The position numbers were made by a program, and so were the translations under genes. Shown here in pieces: positions 33,607-41,327 of a DNA stretch of 64,000 bases. The notes below the pieces were generated by a model, which saw only the letters and a list, made by a program, of their open reading frames with translations, did no database searches and was not told the DNA's origin. Source of the stretch: an uncultured Atopobium sp. (GTDB lineage Bacteria; Actinomycetota; Coriobacteriia; Coriobacteriales; Atopobiaceae); NCBI GenBank assembly GCA_916715765.1, contig CAKAPG010000001.1, positions 112,966 to 176,965 on the forward strand, written 5' to 3'. Position 1 is the first letter of the stretch; each line of letters opens with the position of its first letter.

Positions 33607-33999
33607 ATGACAGATTCAACTAACACTACCGGTGCCATTAATCCAGTTGAGCAGTTTGATATGTATGTTGCTCACGTTGGCATCAATGCAAGTAATGTGG
33701 ACGAGGCAGAAAAGATTGCAAACCTGTTCACCACTCTTATGGGACTTCCAACTATTGAGCAACCGCCTTCATTTTTTGCGGGTACCCTGGTAGAGGTTAT
33801 GAAGCAAAACGGTCGAGGCACAAAAGGTCATATTGGCTTCCACGTCAATAACATTCCAGCTGCCGAGAAATACTTTGCAGGTCGTGGCTTTGAAATTGAT
33901 GAGACTTCTAGAAGACTTAATCCAGATGGCAGTACATTTTTGGTCTACTTCAAAGACGAGATTGCCGGCTTTGCTATTCATCTAACCATGGATAAGTAG
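33607..33999 (+). CDS. VOC (glyoxalase/dioxygenase) superfamily protein
   Basis: A 130-residue protein with the paired beta-alpha-beta-beta-beta modules of the vicinal-oxygen-chelate fold. VAHVGINASNVDEAEKIANLF opens the first half, and GHIGFHVNNIPAAEKYFAGRG opens the second. Similar small proteins are found beside or fused to KHG/KDPG aldolases, but no aldolase is nearby here. Its substrate is unknown. The ATG at 33607 follows AAGGGGAGA. It appears to be transcribed alone, ending at a GGCGAGA hairpin. Confidence 0.75.
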   Translation: MTDSTNTTGAINPVEQFDMYVAHVGINASNVDEAEKIANLFTTLMGLPTIEQPPSFFAGTLVEVMKQNGRGTKGHIGFHVNNIPAAEKYFAGRGFEIDETSRRLNPDGSTFLVYFKDEIAGFAIHLTMDK

Positions 34000-34031
34000 C
34001 CCCACTTCCATCAAACTCAACTGACAGTTTT

Positions 34032-34068
34032 GGCGAGATGATCTTTCAAGTGCAAGGGTCTTCTCGCT
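34032..34068 (+). terminator. hairpin after the VOC gene, degenerate octamer pair
   Basis: GGCGAGATGATCTTT pairs with AAGGGTCTTCTCGCT using a few G-T pairs, followed by ATTTG. The arms are one base off the repeated octamer. The 3' arm and tail (GGTCTTCTCGCTATTTGT) recur after the first surface-protein gene. Confidence 0.65.
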
Positions 34069-34220
34069 ATTTGTATAGTTGAACTTTCCATTTTTGCAGT
34101 GTAAACCTTCTGAAAGATTTGAGAAGTATTTGGGGAATTAAGAAACAGCTACATAACAGCTGTATTTTTATATTATCCTCAAGACATATTCGTTGTAAGC
34201 ACTCAATTCAGGAGTAAAAA

Positions 34221-35579
34221 ATGAAGAGAACAAAGTCTCTATTTGTTGCTCTGCTGGTCATGGTGATTTGTGCTGTAAGTCTTGGTTTTGCGCAGCCCGC
34301 ATACGCAGCAAACGAGAACGTGTTGACCGTAAATGTTACCGACGACTATTACGGCAATCCTGTTGATGGAGTAACTGTTTCGGTTACTGATGCAGCTACC
34401 GGTGCAGTTGTAGCTGAGCAGGTTACAAATGCTAGTGGTTCGGCAACTTTCTCTCTTCCAGACGGTGCTTACAAGGTGGAACAGACAAAGTTTAAAGCTG
34501 GCTATGTTGTTGACCACTCCACCAAAGCTGTAACTTTCTCTGGTGTAGCTCGTGGTACTGACGACCATCAGACCGTTGCTCTTGAAGATGTTCATATCAT
34601 GGGAACATTGATTCCATACGCCGATGCATACATTAGAACTACTCCTGGATTCCTTACAGATGTTTATTTCAATGTAGAGGATGAGTTTGGCAACAGAATT
34701 GCTACAGGTGTTCAGGCCGGTACCCCTCTAACCGTTCCAGTTACAGGTAGCTATACTCTTATTCCAACACAGTATCCAAGCAGGCTGTCTTACGACTCTT
34801 CAGCTGTGATGTTTGCAGAGATTTTTAGATGCACTCAGGGCGGTTATGGCTTAGTTCCACTTCATGCAGTGACGTTTGCTTACAATCAAACTTCTAGACG
34901 CTTTGCAGATGAAGTAAAGGCTGCCGTAATTTTGCCTACAAGAAAAGGCAATATTGTGGTCAAGGTTGTAGACCAGGATGGTAATCCTGTTGCTGGTGCT
35001 ACCCTTAAGGCAACTCCATCCATTGAAAACCCACCAGGATATCCATACCCTGCATGTCCTCCAGTTACGCCTGTAATTCCTGCACCAGATCCAGCAACTT
35101 TACCTGGTAGCGATACTCCTCGTGCTATGACGCATACTCCTGGTGCTCCTGGCGTTCCTTATACACAAACTGGTCATGTTGATAGGGATGCGGATAATAA
35201 CTATCTGCTCACCACTGGTCCTGACGGTACTGTTGTTATTCCTGATTATCTTGTTGAGAGAGAATCTACTATTACTCAGCTGACAACCCCTGATGGATAC
35301 ACTATTGAAGACCCTAATCCTCAAACTGCTAAGATTACCGGTACAGATACCACAGCAGAGGTTGTATTTGTAAACAAGAAGAACGAGGTTCCAACTCCGG
35401 AGCCCGCGCCAGAGCCAAGTCCTGAGCCTCAGACTCCTTCTACACCTAAGAAGAAAGGCTCTAAGAAGCCTGCACTTCCAGATACAGGAGATGCAACACT
35501 TCTAGCCCAGTGCTTTGTCGGAGTTCTTGGCACAACTCTTGTTGCTTCCAGAAAGTTTATGACATCTAGAGATAACTAA
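34221..35579 (+). CDS. LPXTG-anchored SpaA-like surface protein (copy 1)
   Basis: A 452-residue cell-wall protein. A signal peptide ends at AYA-AN near residue 29. Domain 1 (about 32-115) is a prealbumin-like/SpaA-type fold starting LTVNVTDDYYGNPVDGVTV. A middle domain of about 120 residues contains VEDEFGNRIATGVQ. Domain 3 begins NIVVKVVDQDGNPVAGATLKA and ends VVFVNKK. A Pro/Glu spacer, the sortase motif LPDTGD, a hydrophobic segment and a short charged tail (SRKF...RDN) follow. The Lys and Glu/Asn residues around the beta sandwiches could allow isopeptide bonds. ATG start behind AGGAG. No sortase gene is in the window. Confidence 0.85.
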   Translation: MKRTKSLFVALLVMVICAVSLGFAQPAYAANENVLTVNVTDDYYGNPVDGVTVSVTDAATGAVVAEQVTNASGSATFSLPDGAYKVEQTKFKAGYVVDHSTKAVTFSGVARGTDDHQTVALEDVHIMGTLIPYADAYIRTTPGFLTDVYFNVEDEFGNRIATGVQAGTPLTVPVTGSYTLIPTQYPSRLSYDSSAVMFAEIFRCTQGGYGLVPLHAVTFAYNQTSRRFADEVKAAVILPTRKGNIVVKVVDQDGNPVAGATLKATPSIENPPGYPYPACPPVTPVIPAPDPATLPGSDTPRAMTHTPGAPGVPYTQTGHVDRDADNNYLLTTGPDGTVVIPDYLVERESTITQLTTPDGYTIEDPNPQTAKITGTDTTAEVVFVNKKNEVPTPEPAPEPSPEPQTPSTPKKKGSKKPALPDTGDATLLAQCFVGVLGTTLVASRKFMTSRDN

Positions 35580-35605
35580 TTCACTTATCTATTTCTAGTT
35601 TGTTT

Positions 35606-35645
35606 GGCGAGAAGATCTTTTAGTAAAAGGTCTTCTCGCTATTTG
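35606..35645 (+). terminator. terminator after surface protein 1 with octamer arms
   Basis: GCGAGAAGATCTTTT pairs with AAAAGGTCTTCTCGC across an AGT loop, with one G-T pair, followed by TATTTGTTT. The left arm holds an exact GGCGAGAA; the right arm ends in TTCTCGCT. The next 170 bases to the second surface gene are very A+T rich and otherwise show only promoter-like strings. Confidence 0.8.
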
Positions 35646-35814
35646 TTTAGATGGGTGGGTAGGGAATGGCTATTTATAAGCAATTCTTATTGTTGATGAT
35701 ATGAAAATTTAATAAATTGCAATTTAGAATGTAGTTTATATTCATTTTAATAACATTTTCTTTTATCATTTGAATTAGAAATTAGTAATCCTAAATGGAT
35801 TTGGAAGGTTTGAA

Positions 35815-37212
35815 GTGAAAAAGTTCAAGTATGTAGTAGCGTCTATTCTTGTTGCACTATGCTGCGTAATTGCAATCGGAGTTCCAAAGCTTGCGCTTGC
35901 ATCAGATCAAAATCAGCTTACGGTAAATGTTACTGATGACTATTATGGTCAACCTGTTGATGGCGTAACAATTACCGTGACTAATACAGTTACTGGTACA
36001 AACGCTACAACTATGATTACTAACCAAAACGGTAGGGCACAGACTATCCTTGCTAACGGAAGTTATAAGGTTGAACAGACAAAATTCAAAGCCGGATATG
36101 TTATTGATCACACAGCTGTAAATGTAACTTTCTCCGGTACTGATGATGAACACCAGACCATTAACTTTGAAAATGTCCATATTATGGGCCAGCTCTATGT
36201 TGGTGCTGAGAAGAAGGTACCAAGTAGTATTTGGGGTTCAAATGCTATTACTGATATCCAATTTGATATTGAAGATGAATTTGGAAATAGAGTTGCTACA
36301 GGTGTTCAAGGAGGACAAAGCGTCACTGTACCAGTAACAGGAAGTTATACGCTTATTCCAAAAAATTATCCCACTCAATATGCATACAATACCGATGCAG
36401 TAATGTTTGACTCTGTCTTTGCATGTTCTTCATCCAGCAGCAATGGCAATGTTCCTCTACATGCAGTAACGTTCCCTTATGATTCAGATACGCGTCTCTT
36501 TGAGCAAACAACTCGCGCAACAATTAAATTGCCAACAAGAATTGGCAATATTGTCGTAAGGGTTGTTGATCAGTATGGAAATCCTATTGCTGGCGCAACT
36601 TTAAAGGCAACTCCTGCTTATGAAATAATTCCGGGTGTTCCGTCACCAGCATGTCCTCCTTCTCTAGGTGGATCTAATACACCTGATCCAGCCTATTTAA
36701 CTGGTACTAGCGCTCCTCGTGCTATGACTCAGGATCCGTCAGCTCCCGGTGTCCCTTATACTCAGACAGGTGAGCTAGACAGGGATGACGATGATAATTA
36801 TCTTCTTACAACTGGTCCTGATGGCACCGTAATTATTCCTGATTATCTTGTTGAGAGAGAGTCAACTATTACTCAGCTGACCACTCTGGATGGTTACACC
36901 ATTGATGATCCAAACCCACAGGTTGGTGAGATTACCGGCTCTAACGAGACAACTACGGTTACGTTTGTAAATCGTAGGCCAGAGCCACCAACTCCAGAGC
37001 CACAGCCAGAACCTCAGCCTGAGCCAACTCCAGAGCCTACTCCTGAGCCTCAACCACAGACTCCGGAAAAGCCTAAGACTCCAAAGAAAAAGAAGGCTGT
37101 TCTTCCAGACACATCTGACATTTCTGGTGTCTCTTCTTTAATTGTTGGAATTGCAGGTACATTAAGTTCTTTCGCGGGTGTTTCAATGTATCTGAATAAG
37201 AAGCGTTTCTAA
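35815..37212 (+). CDS. SpaA-like surface protein (copy 2) with LPDTS anchor motif
   Basis: A 465-residue paralogue of the previous gene with the same three-domain plan: signal peptide to about residue 28 (KLALASD), LTVNVTDDYYGQPVDGVTITV, IEDEFGNRVATGVQ, and NIVVRVVDQYGNPIAGATLKA ending VTFVNRR. The Pro/Glu spacer is longer, with repeated PEP units. The sorting motif reads LPDTS where LPXTG is expected, then a hydrophobic stretch and NKKRF. The start is GTG after GGAAGG. Whether LPDTS is still processed by sortase is uncertain. Confidence 0.83.
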   Translation: MKKFKYVVASILVALCCVIAIGVPKLALASDQNQLTVNVTDDYYGQPVDGVTITVTNTVTGTNATTMITNQNGRAQTILANGSYKVEQTKFKAGYVIDHTAVNVTFSGTDDEHQTINFENVHIMGQLYVGAEKKVPSSIWGSNAITDIQFDIEDEFGNRVATGVQGGQSVTVPVTGSYTLIPKNYPTQYAYNTDAVMFDSVFACSSSSSNGNVPLHAVTFPYDSDTRLFEQTTRATIKLPTRIGNIVVRVVDQYGNPIAGATLKATPAYEIIPGVPSPACPPSLGGSNTPDPAYLTGTSAPRAMTQDPSAPGVPYTQTGELDRDDDDNYLLTTGPDGTVIIPDYLVERESTITQLTTLDGYTIDDPNPQVGEITGSNETTTVTFVNRRPEPPTPEPQPEPQPEPTPEPTPEPQPQTPEKPKTPKKKKAVLPDTSDISGVSSLIVGIAGTLSSFAGVSMYLNKKRF

Positions 37213-37256
37213 GACAATAGGATTTATTGAATTTGTTTCAAAATTGATTTGAACTT

Positions 37257-37315
37257 ATCAAGTGAACGATCTGTGCATTTGGCAATTTGAAAATGTATGG
37301 GGAGTTCACTTGATT
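37257..37315 (+). repeat. 59-bp direct repeat, copy 1 (flanks surface gene 3)
   Basis: This starts ATCAAGTGAACGATC and ends GGGGAGTTCACTTGATT. It aligns end to end with 38421-38478 downstream of the next gene. Its ends are also inverted to each other (ATCAAGTGAAC / GTTCACTTGAT). Confidence 0.8.
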
Positions 37316-37466
37316 TTTATAATGTGGTCAGAAAATCCTGCGGTTTCTTCAGTATAAAATTTGAAATAATTGTGTTTAGTCTTGGATATTATCTTTAATT
37401 TAATGTCTAATTCCCTTACTATAGATAGAAGTATTTACAAGTACGATTCGGTTTGAAGGAATTGAA

Positions 37467-38378
37467 TTGAAACGATATAAAAACATTGCCCTTGCTATTC
37501 TTGTTGCGTTGACGCTTGTTGTATCAGTTATCACTCCAAAAATTGCACTTGCAGATTCCAATGAGATTAGTGTTCTTGCTGTTGATAAATACACCCGTGA
37601 GCCAATTGAGGGCGTACATGTTGTAATTTATCAAGGTGGTTCTACTATCGTGGCCGAAGGTGAAACGGACGCTAATGGCTACTTTAACCCTTATCTTCCA
37701 CTTCCTGACGGCGCTTATAGAGTTGAACAAACCACTTATAAAGCGGGCTATGTCCATCAAGTAGAATCTGTATCTTACGTTTTTGATGGCGCTTCGTCGG
37801 GTTTAGGTGATGTGGTCACTGCTGAACTGGAGAACCAGCCTCTCGGTAACATCATTGTTAAGGTTATTGACACAGACGGAAATCCTATTGCTGGTGCAAC
37901 TCTTAAGGCAACTGCTGCAAATAGTGAACGTTACGCTGTTCCAAACCCTTTATTTACTCAGACTGGTATTCTCACCATGGAGGCTGACGGTAGCTACTCT
38001 CTTACAACTGGAGCAGATGGTACTGTTGTAATCCCTAACCTTATTGGTGACACTTCCACTACCATTACTCAGCTCACCACTATTGATGGCTATCAGATTG
38101 ACACCACGGTTCGCGTTGGTCAGATTACTGGTACAAATACCACTGACACAGTAACTTTTGTTGATCCTACAGCTCCAGCTACGGTTCCAGAACCAGATCC
38201 CGCACCTGCACCAGAGCCGCAGCCTCAGCCAGAGACTCCAAAGGCTAAGAAGGTTAAGAAGTCCGTACTGCCAAATACAGGTGATAACGCTCTTACGCTT
38301 CCTCTAATCATTGGTGTTGCTGGCGTAACTGTTGTTGTTGCTGGCGCAGCTCTCTTCCTTCATAAGAAGCGTCAATAA
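37467..38378 (+). CDS. LPXTG-anchored SpaA-like surface protein (copy 3, short)
   Basis: A 303-residue relative of the two preceding proteins. It lacks their middle domain. It has a signal peptide to about residue 28 (KIALADS), one short prealbumin-like domain (ISVLAVDKYTREPIEGVHVV to about 105), then NIIVKVIDTDGNPIAGATLKA to VTFVDP. A Pro/Glu spacer, LPNTGD, a hydrophobic segment and HKKRQ follow. The start is TTG at 37467 behind GAAGGA. It is flanked by a 59-bp direct repeat, suggesting it arrived by duplication or insertion. Confidence 0.83.
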   Translation: MKRYKNIALAILVALTLVVSVITPKIALADSNEISVLAVDKYTREPIEGVHVVIYQGGSTIVAEGETDANGYFNPYLPLPDGAYRVEQTTYKAGYVHQVESVSYVFDGASSGLGDVVTAELENQPLGNIIVKVIDTDGNPIAGATLKATAANSERYAVPNPLFTQTGILTMEADGSYSLTTGADGTVVIPNLIGDTSTTITQLTTIDGYQIDTTVRVGQITGTNTTDTVTFVDPTAPATVPEPDPAPAPEPQPQPETPKAKKVKKSVLPNTGDNALTLPLIIGVAGVTVVVAGAALFLHKKRQ

Positions 38379-38420
38379 ATCTTCACAAGCCTAGCTTCAT
38401 TTACATAATTCACCACGTAA

Positions 38421-38478
38421 ATCAAGTGAATGACTTATACTTATCCAGTTCAGATATGTATGAGGAGTTCACTTGATT
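38421..38478 (+). repeat. 58-bp direct repeat, copy 2, overlapping the ABC-F start
   Basis: This is the partner of 37257-37315. It carries the GAGGAG ribosome-binding site and the TTG start of the next gene. Its ends, ATCAAGTGAA and TTCACTTGAT, can pair and would place the start codon in a stem. Confidence 0.8.
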
Positions 38479-40491
38479 GCTCTTGCGGATAAGATTTCTA
38501 AGTCATTTGGCGGTAGAGTCCTTTATTCAAATGCAACACTTCAGCTCAATGCAGGAGAGCGTTGGGCTTTAGTTGGCCCTAATGGTGCTGGTAAGACAAC
38601 GCTTCTAAAGATCATTATGGGCTTGGAGTCTGCCGATGAAGGAACCATTACCTTTGCAAAAGACGCAACCCTTGGATACCTTGAGCAAGAAACAGAGCTC
38701 ATGGGAGATAGAACTGCTCTTAATGAAGTCATTGAGTCTGCCCATGAGATTAAACAGTGGGAGAGAAAGGTCAACGACCTTTCAATCAAAATTGCCGAAA
38801 CTCCCGAAGGTGCAACGCTCAATAAGTATCTTGAAGACTACGCTCATGCTATGGAGCGCTTCGAGCGTCTTGGTGGCTATGAACTAGAGAGTAGAGCTCG
38901 CCAGATTCTTGCAGGTCTTGGATTTCCAGTAGAAGATTTTGACAAGCCCGCTAAAGAGTTCTCGGGTGGCTGGCAGATGCGTATTTCTTTGTCAAAACTG
39001 CTTCTGCGTCGTCCTGATGTTCTTCTTCTGGATGAGCCTACTAACCACTTGGACTTGGAATCTGTCCAGTGGCTTGAGAGGTTCTTATCGTCATATGACG
39101 GTACGGTTTTGCTGGTAAGTCACGACCGCTCGTTTATGGATGCTTGCGTGACTCACGTTGCAGCACTTGAGAATCGCATGCTCGTAACCTATACCGGCAA
39201 CTATTCTGGCTACCTACATCAGCGAGAAGAAAATCTTGAGCAGCTTCGCGCTAAACGCGCAGCTCAGGAGCGCGATATTGCTCACATGGAGACCTTTATT
39301 GAGCGCTTTAGGTATAAGCCTACCAAGGCAAAACAGGTTCAAGAGCGTGTAGCAAAGGTCGAGAAGATCCGTGAAGAACTGGTAGTTCTTCCAGAGCAAT
39401 CTCATCACATGCATTTTAGGTTCCCAGAACCTCCTCGTACCGGAGATACCGTTATTTCTCTTGAGGGCGTGGCTAAATCCTATGAAGATAACTTTGTCTA
39501 CGATAACGTTGACCTCAAACTGTATCGCGGAGATCACGTAGCGCTTGTTGGCCCTAACGGCGCTGGTAAATCCACTCTTATGAAGCTTATTGCTGGCAAG
39601 CTGAAGCCAGATGCTGGTGAGATTAGCCTTGGTCAAAACGTCACCGAGGCCTACTACGCACAGCACCAGCTTGAAGAGCTCAACCCCGCAAATACGGTAC
39701 TTGCAGAGCTTGATACGGTGGCTGCGGGATGGACCACCTCTGAAGAACGTAGATTGCTTGGAGCCTTTCTTTTCCATGGCGATGACGTCGAGAAACGCGT
39801 AAATGTGCTATCTGGTGGCGAGCGCGCCCGTCTGGCACTTGCTAAGATGCTGGTTTCTCCAGATCCACTGTTGCTTCTAGACGAGCCAACTAACCACTTG
39901 GACATTGACTCTGTTGACGTTCTGGAGAAAGCACTTGTTGACTTCCCCGGAACTATCATTTTGATCAGTCACGATGAGCACCTGGTCAGAGCTGTTGCTA
40001 ATAAGGTTGTGGACGTTCGCGACCACAAGGTTACAGTCTATGACGGTGACTACGATTACTTCCTCTTTAAGCTGGCAGAGCTTCAAGCAGCAGCTCAGGG
40101 GGAGACGTCGAGCAAGACCGTGTCCTCGTATGGAACTTCGGGTGCAAGAGCGGTTAAGAGTGCTGGTCCAGAGGCAGGTCAAGCTGCAGGATCTTCTCGC
40201 AATGTGAAGACTAAGGAGCAGAGAAGAGCTGAGGCGGAGGAGCGCAATCGTAGAAGCCGCGCACTTAGGGAGACCAAAAAGCGTCTAGATGAGGTTGAGG
40301 CAGCGCTAACTCCTGCACACAAACGTTACGATGAGCTCATGACGCTTATGGCTGACGAGGCTCTTTATAACGATCCTCAAAAGTTTGATGAGTGCATGGC
40401 TGAATACCAGGCGCTCTCCAAGAAGATTCCTGCTCTTGAGGCTGAGTGGTTGGAGCTTTCAGAAAAAATGGAGGCAGACATTGATGAGTAG
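38473..40491 (+). CDS. ABC-F family ATPase (YdiF/Uup-like)
   Basis: A 672-residue soluble protein with two ABC domains and no membrane part. ABC-F proteins act on the ribosome near the E site. Domain 1 has GPNGAGKTTLLK, FSGGWQMRISL and LLLDEPTNHLD. Domain 2 has GPNGAGKSTLMK, LSGGERARLAL and LLLDEPTNHLD. The interdomain linker is near residues 250-310. A basic, coiled-coil tail from about 575 ends in MEADIDE. The predicted start is TTG at 38473 after GAGGAG, inside the inverted repeat. A role in antibiotic protection or in general translation cannot be separated from sequence. Confidence 0.88.
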   Translation: MIALADKISKSFGGRVLYSNATLQLNAGERWALVGPNGAGKTTLLKIIMGLESADEGTITFAKDATLGYLEQETELMGDRTALNEVIESAHEIKQWERKVNDLSIKIAETPEGATLNKYLEDYAHAMERFERLGGYELESRARQILAGLGFPVEDFDKPAKEFSGGWQMRISLSKLLLRRPDVLLLDEPTNHLDLESVQWLERFLSSYDGTVLLVSHDRSFMDACVTHVAALENRMLVTYTGNYSGYLHQREENLEQLRAKRAAQERDIAHMETFIERFRYKPTKAKQVQERVAKVEKIREELVVLPEQSHHMHFRFPEPPRTGDTVISLEGVAKSYEDNFVYDNVDLKLYRGDHVALVGPNGAGKSTLMKLIAGKLKPDAGEISLGQNVTEAYYAQHQLEELNPANTVLAELDTVAAGWTTSEERRLLGAFLFHGDDVEKRVNVLSGGERARLALAKMLVSPDPLLLLDEPTNHLDIDSVDVLEKALVDFPGTIILISHDEHLVRAVANKVVDVRDHKVTVYDGDYDYFLFKLAELQAAAQGETSSKTVSSYGTSGARAVKSAGPEAGQAAGSSRNVKTKEQRRAEAEERNRRSRALRETKKRLDEVEAALTPAHKRYDELMTLMADEALYNDPQKFDECMAEYQALSKKIPALEAEWLELSEKMEADIDE

Positions 40492-40495
40492 GTAG

Positions 40496-40585
40496 TTTTA
40501 CCAATCTTGGGTAAAATTGTCTTGTACCTACTGTCTTGTCTTACTGTTTTGTACCACCTGTTTTGTATCAAACGCCTTGTACTTG
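40496..40585 (+). repeat. small hairpin and 14-15 base imperfect tandem repeats
   Basis: TTTTACC (40496-40502) pairs with GGTAAAA (40510-40516), a weak terminator-like hairpin after the ABC-F gene. Five imperfect units follow, built on CTGTTTTGTAC-like strings (TTGTCTTGTACCTA, CTGTCTTGTCTTA, CTGTTTTGTACCAC, CTGTTTTGTATCAAA, CGCCTTGTACTTG). They lie within about 60 bases of the next gene. Confidence 0.55.
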
Positions 40586-40646
40586 AGGCTTACGTCTGTT
40601 CGTGTCCGTCTGTAATGTCTTTGCAGATGTTGAGATAAGGATTGTT

Positions 40647-41327
40647 GTGCCAACTGCTTTAACATCAGTTCCATCGCTTCTGACAACGCTTGCTGAATTT
40701 GCGCTGGTAATTTTTGCCATCGTAATTCACGAGGTTGCTCATGGCTTTGTGGCGTATAAGTGCGGCGATCCTACAGCAAAAATGTCTGGTCGTTTGACAC
40801 TCAATCCGCTGGCACATATTGATTTGTTTGGTTCGGTTCTTCTACCGCTTATGTTGGTATTGATGGGCGGACCTAGCTTTGGATACGCAAAGCCCGTTCC
40901 TTATAACCCCAACTACCTCAAAGATCGTCGTCGTGACGAGATTCTGGTGGCGCTTGCAGGCCCTACTTCCAACATTTTGCAGGCATTTCTCGGCGCACTC
41001 TTGCTGCGTTTGCTCAACGCGGTAAGCATTGCTTTTGGCACGGCCTTAAATCCGCTGGTACTGTACTACGTTTCTTCACTGGTCATTTTCTACATCCAGA
41101 TCAACGTAAGCCTGGCTGTCTTTAACATGCTGCCTATTCCGCCTTTGGACGGCTCTAAGCTGCTGCTCTATTTTCTTGGCGAGAAAAACCGTCAAAAGTT
41201 CTATGCCATCGAGCCTTATTGCATGATTGCTGTGGTGGGACTCATGTTCTTTGCGCCTGGCTTTTTCTCGTCCATTATCGGGGGCATTTCTAACGTCATT
41301 TTGAGCCTGCTTGCGAGAATCATCTAA
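40647..41327 (+). CDS. site-2 protease family (M50) membrane protein
   Basis: A short intramembrane zinc protease without a PDZ domain. VIHEVAHGFVAYKCGDPTA carries the HExxH motif, and NMLPIPPLDGSKLL supplies the third metal ligand. About five transmembrane segments are visible in 226 residues. The start GTG 40647 has AAGGA upstream, and the frame is open further upstream. It overlaps scpA (stop and start share TAATG). The M50-scpA-scpB-rluB order is conserved in Gram-positive genomes. It is the second M50 protein in the window. Confidence 0.88.
   Translation: MPTALTSVPSLLTTLAEFALVIFAIVIHEVAHGFVAYKCGDPTAKMSGRLTLNPLAHIDLFGSVLLPLMLVLMGGPSFGYAKPVPYNPNYLKDRRRDEILVALAGPTSNILQAFLGALLLRLLNAVSIAFGTALNPLVLYYVSSLVIFYIQINVSLAVFNMLPIPPLDGSKLLLYFLGEKNRQKFYAIEPYCMIAVVGLMFFAPGFFSSIIGGISNVILSLLARII

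Noticed and set aside
37257..37360. Short reading frame TTG ATT TTT ATA ATG... after the first 59-bp repeat
   Set aside because: It ends after 16 codons and does not match the ABC-F protein beyond the first two residues. It is better seen as a decayed duplicate of the ABC-F leader.
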